A stretch of 8,940 nucleotides of DNA from NCBI GenBank assembly GCA_041485125.1, contig JBGPIT010000208.1, forward strand, positions 1 through 8,940. The letters are read 5' to 3'. Below the pieces are notes generated by a model. That model worked only from the letters and a program-made list of their open reading frames with translations, did not search any database and was not told the origin of the DNA. The stretch is from JBGPIT01 sp041485125. GTDB taxonomy: Bacteria; Desulfobacterota; Binatia; UTPRO1. Positions 8,690-8,940 of the stretch are shown here, in pieces (within the stretch, counting starts at the first letter, position 1; every line of letters starts with the position of its first letter). A program made the position numbers and the translations under genes.

Positions 8690-8940
8690 GCGACCGGCGC
8701 CCTGCCCTCGCCGACGAGACCGTAGGCGATGAAGTTGAAGGTCATCACCGCGAACAGCACGGCAAGTCCGGGGAAGAGCATCAGCCACGGCGCCACCCGG
8801 TAGTAGCTCGTCGCCTCCTGGATCATGCGGCCCCAGGTCGGCGTCGGCGGCGGCACCCCGAGGCCGAGGAAGCTCAAGCCGGCGTCGAGGAGGATCGTAC
8901 CCGAGGTGCTGAGCGCCGCGATCACGACGATCGTCGGCAC
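8686..8940 (-). CDS. DppC/OppC-type ABC transporter permease, C-terminal part (5' end outside window)
   Basis: This is the last 84 residues of an inner-membrane permease subunit of a peptide-type ABC importer. The stretch LLDAGLSFLGLGVPPP then TPTWGRMI is the family hallmark that follows the ATPase-contacting EAA loop. It is followed by one last membrane helix at about residues 50-72 of the visible part (WLMLFPGLAVLFAVMTFNFI). The frame is open to the right edge, so the true start lies beyond base 8940, and the GTG at the edge is an internal valine. The tail (FIAYGLVGEGRAPVA) is shorter and different from the usual FNLLGDGLRDALDP form. The stop overlaps the binding-protein start by four bases, so the two are one transport operon; the partner permease and ATPases are probably upstream or elsewhere. 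Confidence 0.95.
   Translation of the reverse strand: MPTIVVIAALSTSGTILLDAGLSFLGLGVPPPTPTWGRMIQEATSYYRVAPWLMLFPGLAVLFAVMTFNFIAYGLVGEGRAPVA

Noticed and set aside
8690..8788. Longer N-terminus for the binding protein (start at 8788)
   Set aside because: It would bury the lipoprotein signal and reads the permease gene out of frame; the GTGA overlap start at 8689 is better.

Overview
The window is GC-rich (roughly two thirds G+C by eye) and densely coded, with strong third-position GC bias that produces many long shadow frames on the opposite strand. Protein types, notably a DUF151 nuclease with an 'MAPEDFKYKM'-like tail and a membrane-anchored YfgM-like repeat protein, fit a high-GC deltaproteobacterium-like lineage (Myxococcota, Desulfobacterota, Binatota and similar). 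No rRNA, tRNA or marker gene is present to settle this. I see no transposase, integrase, CRISPR array or phage gene. The region reads as chromosomal housekeeping and accessory DNA rather than an island.

Layout. (1) 2-2385, plus strand: the C-terminal end of one sensor histidine kinase, then 20 bases later a complete second one (six membrane helices, GAF, HisKA, HATPase). Their catalytic ends are about 70% identical, so they look like a tandem duplication. No response regulator is in view. (2) 2432-6194, minus strand, read right to left: a MoxR-type AAA+ ATPase, a CoxE-like von Willebrand A protein 7 bases behind it, a DUF151 bifunctional nuclease, and a single-pass TPR-like membrane protein. 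The ATPase and VWA genes form the usual MoxR/VWA chaperone pair. A good sigma70-type promoter and a hairpin carrying the Shine-Dalgarno sequence precede the nuclease gene, so the last two genes can form their own transcription unit. (3) 6302-7063, plus strand: an NRDE/TANGO2-family protein whose -10 box lies so close to the ATG that the mRNA is probably leaderless. (4) 7052-8940, minus strand: a DppC/OppC-type ABC permease (5' end outside the window) overlapping by 4 bases (GTGA) a peptide-type solute-binding lipoprotein, which in turn overlaps the NRDE gene tail to tail by 12 bases.

How the genes work together. The ABC permease and binding lipoprotein are two parts of one importer. The MoxR/VWA pair probably acts as an ATP-driven chaperone on a client not encoded here. 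The nuclease and membrane TPR protein may be co-expressed. The two kinases are parallel sensors of unknown signals. I found no clearly new multi-gene system. The points most worth a second look are the grouping of MoxR/VWA with the nuclease and TPR genes, the structured nuclease leader, and the apparent leaderless NRDE transcript.
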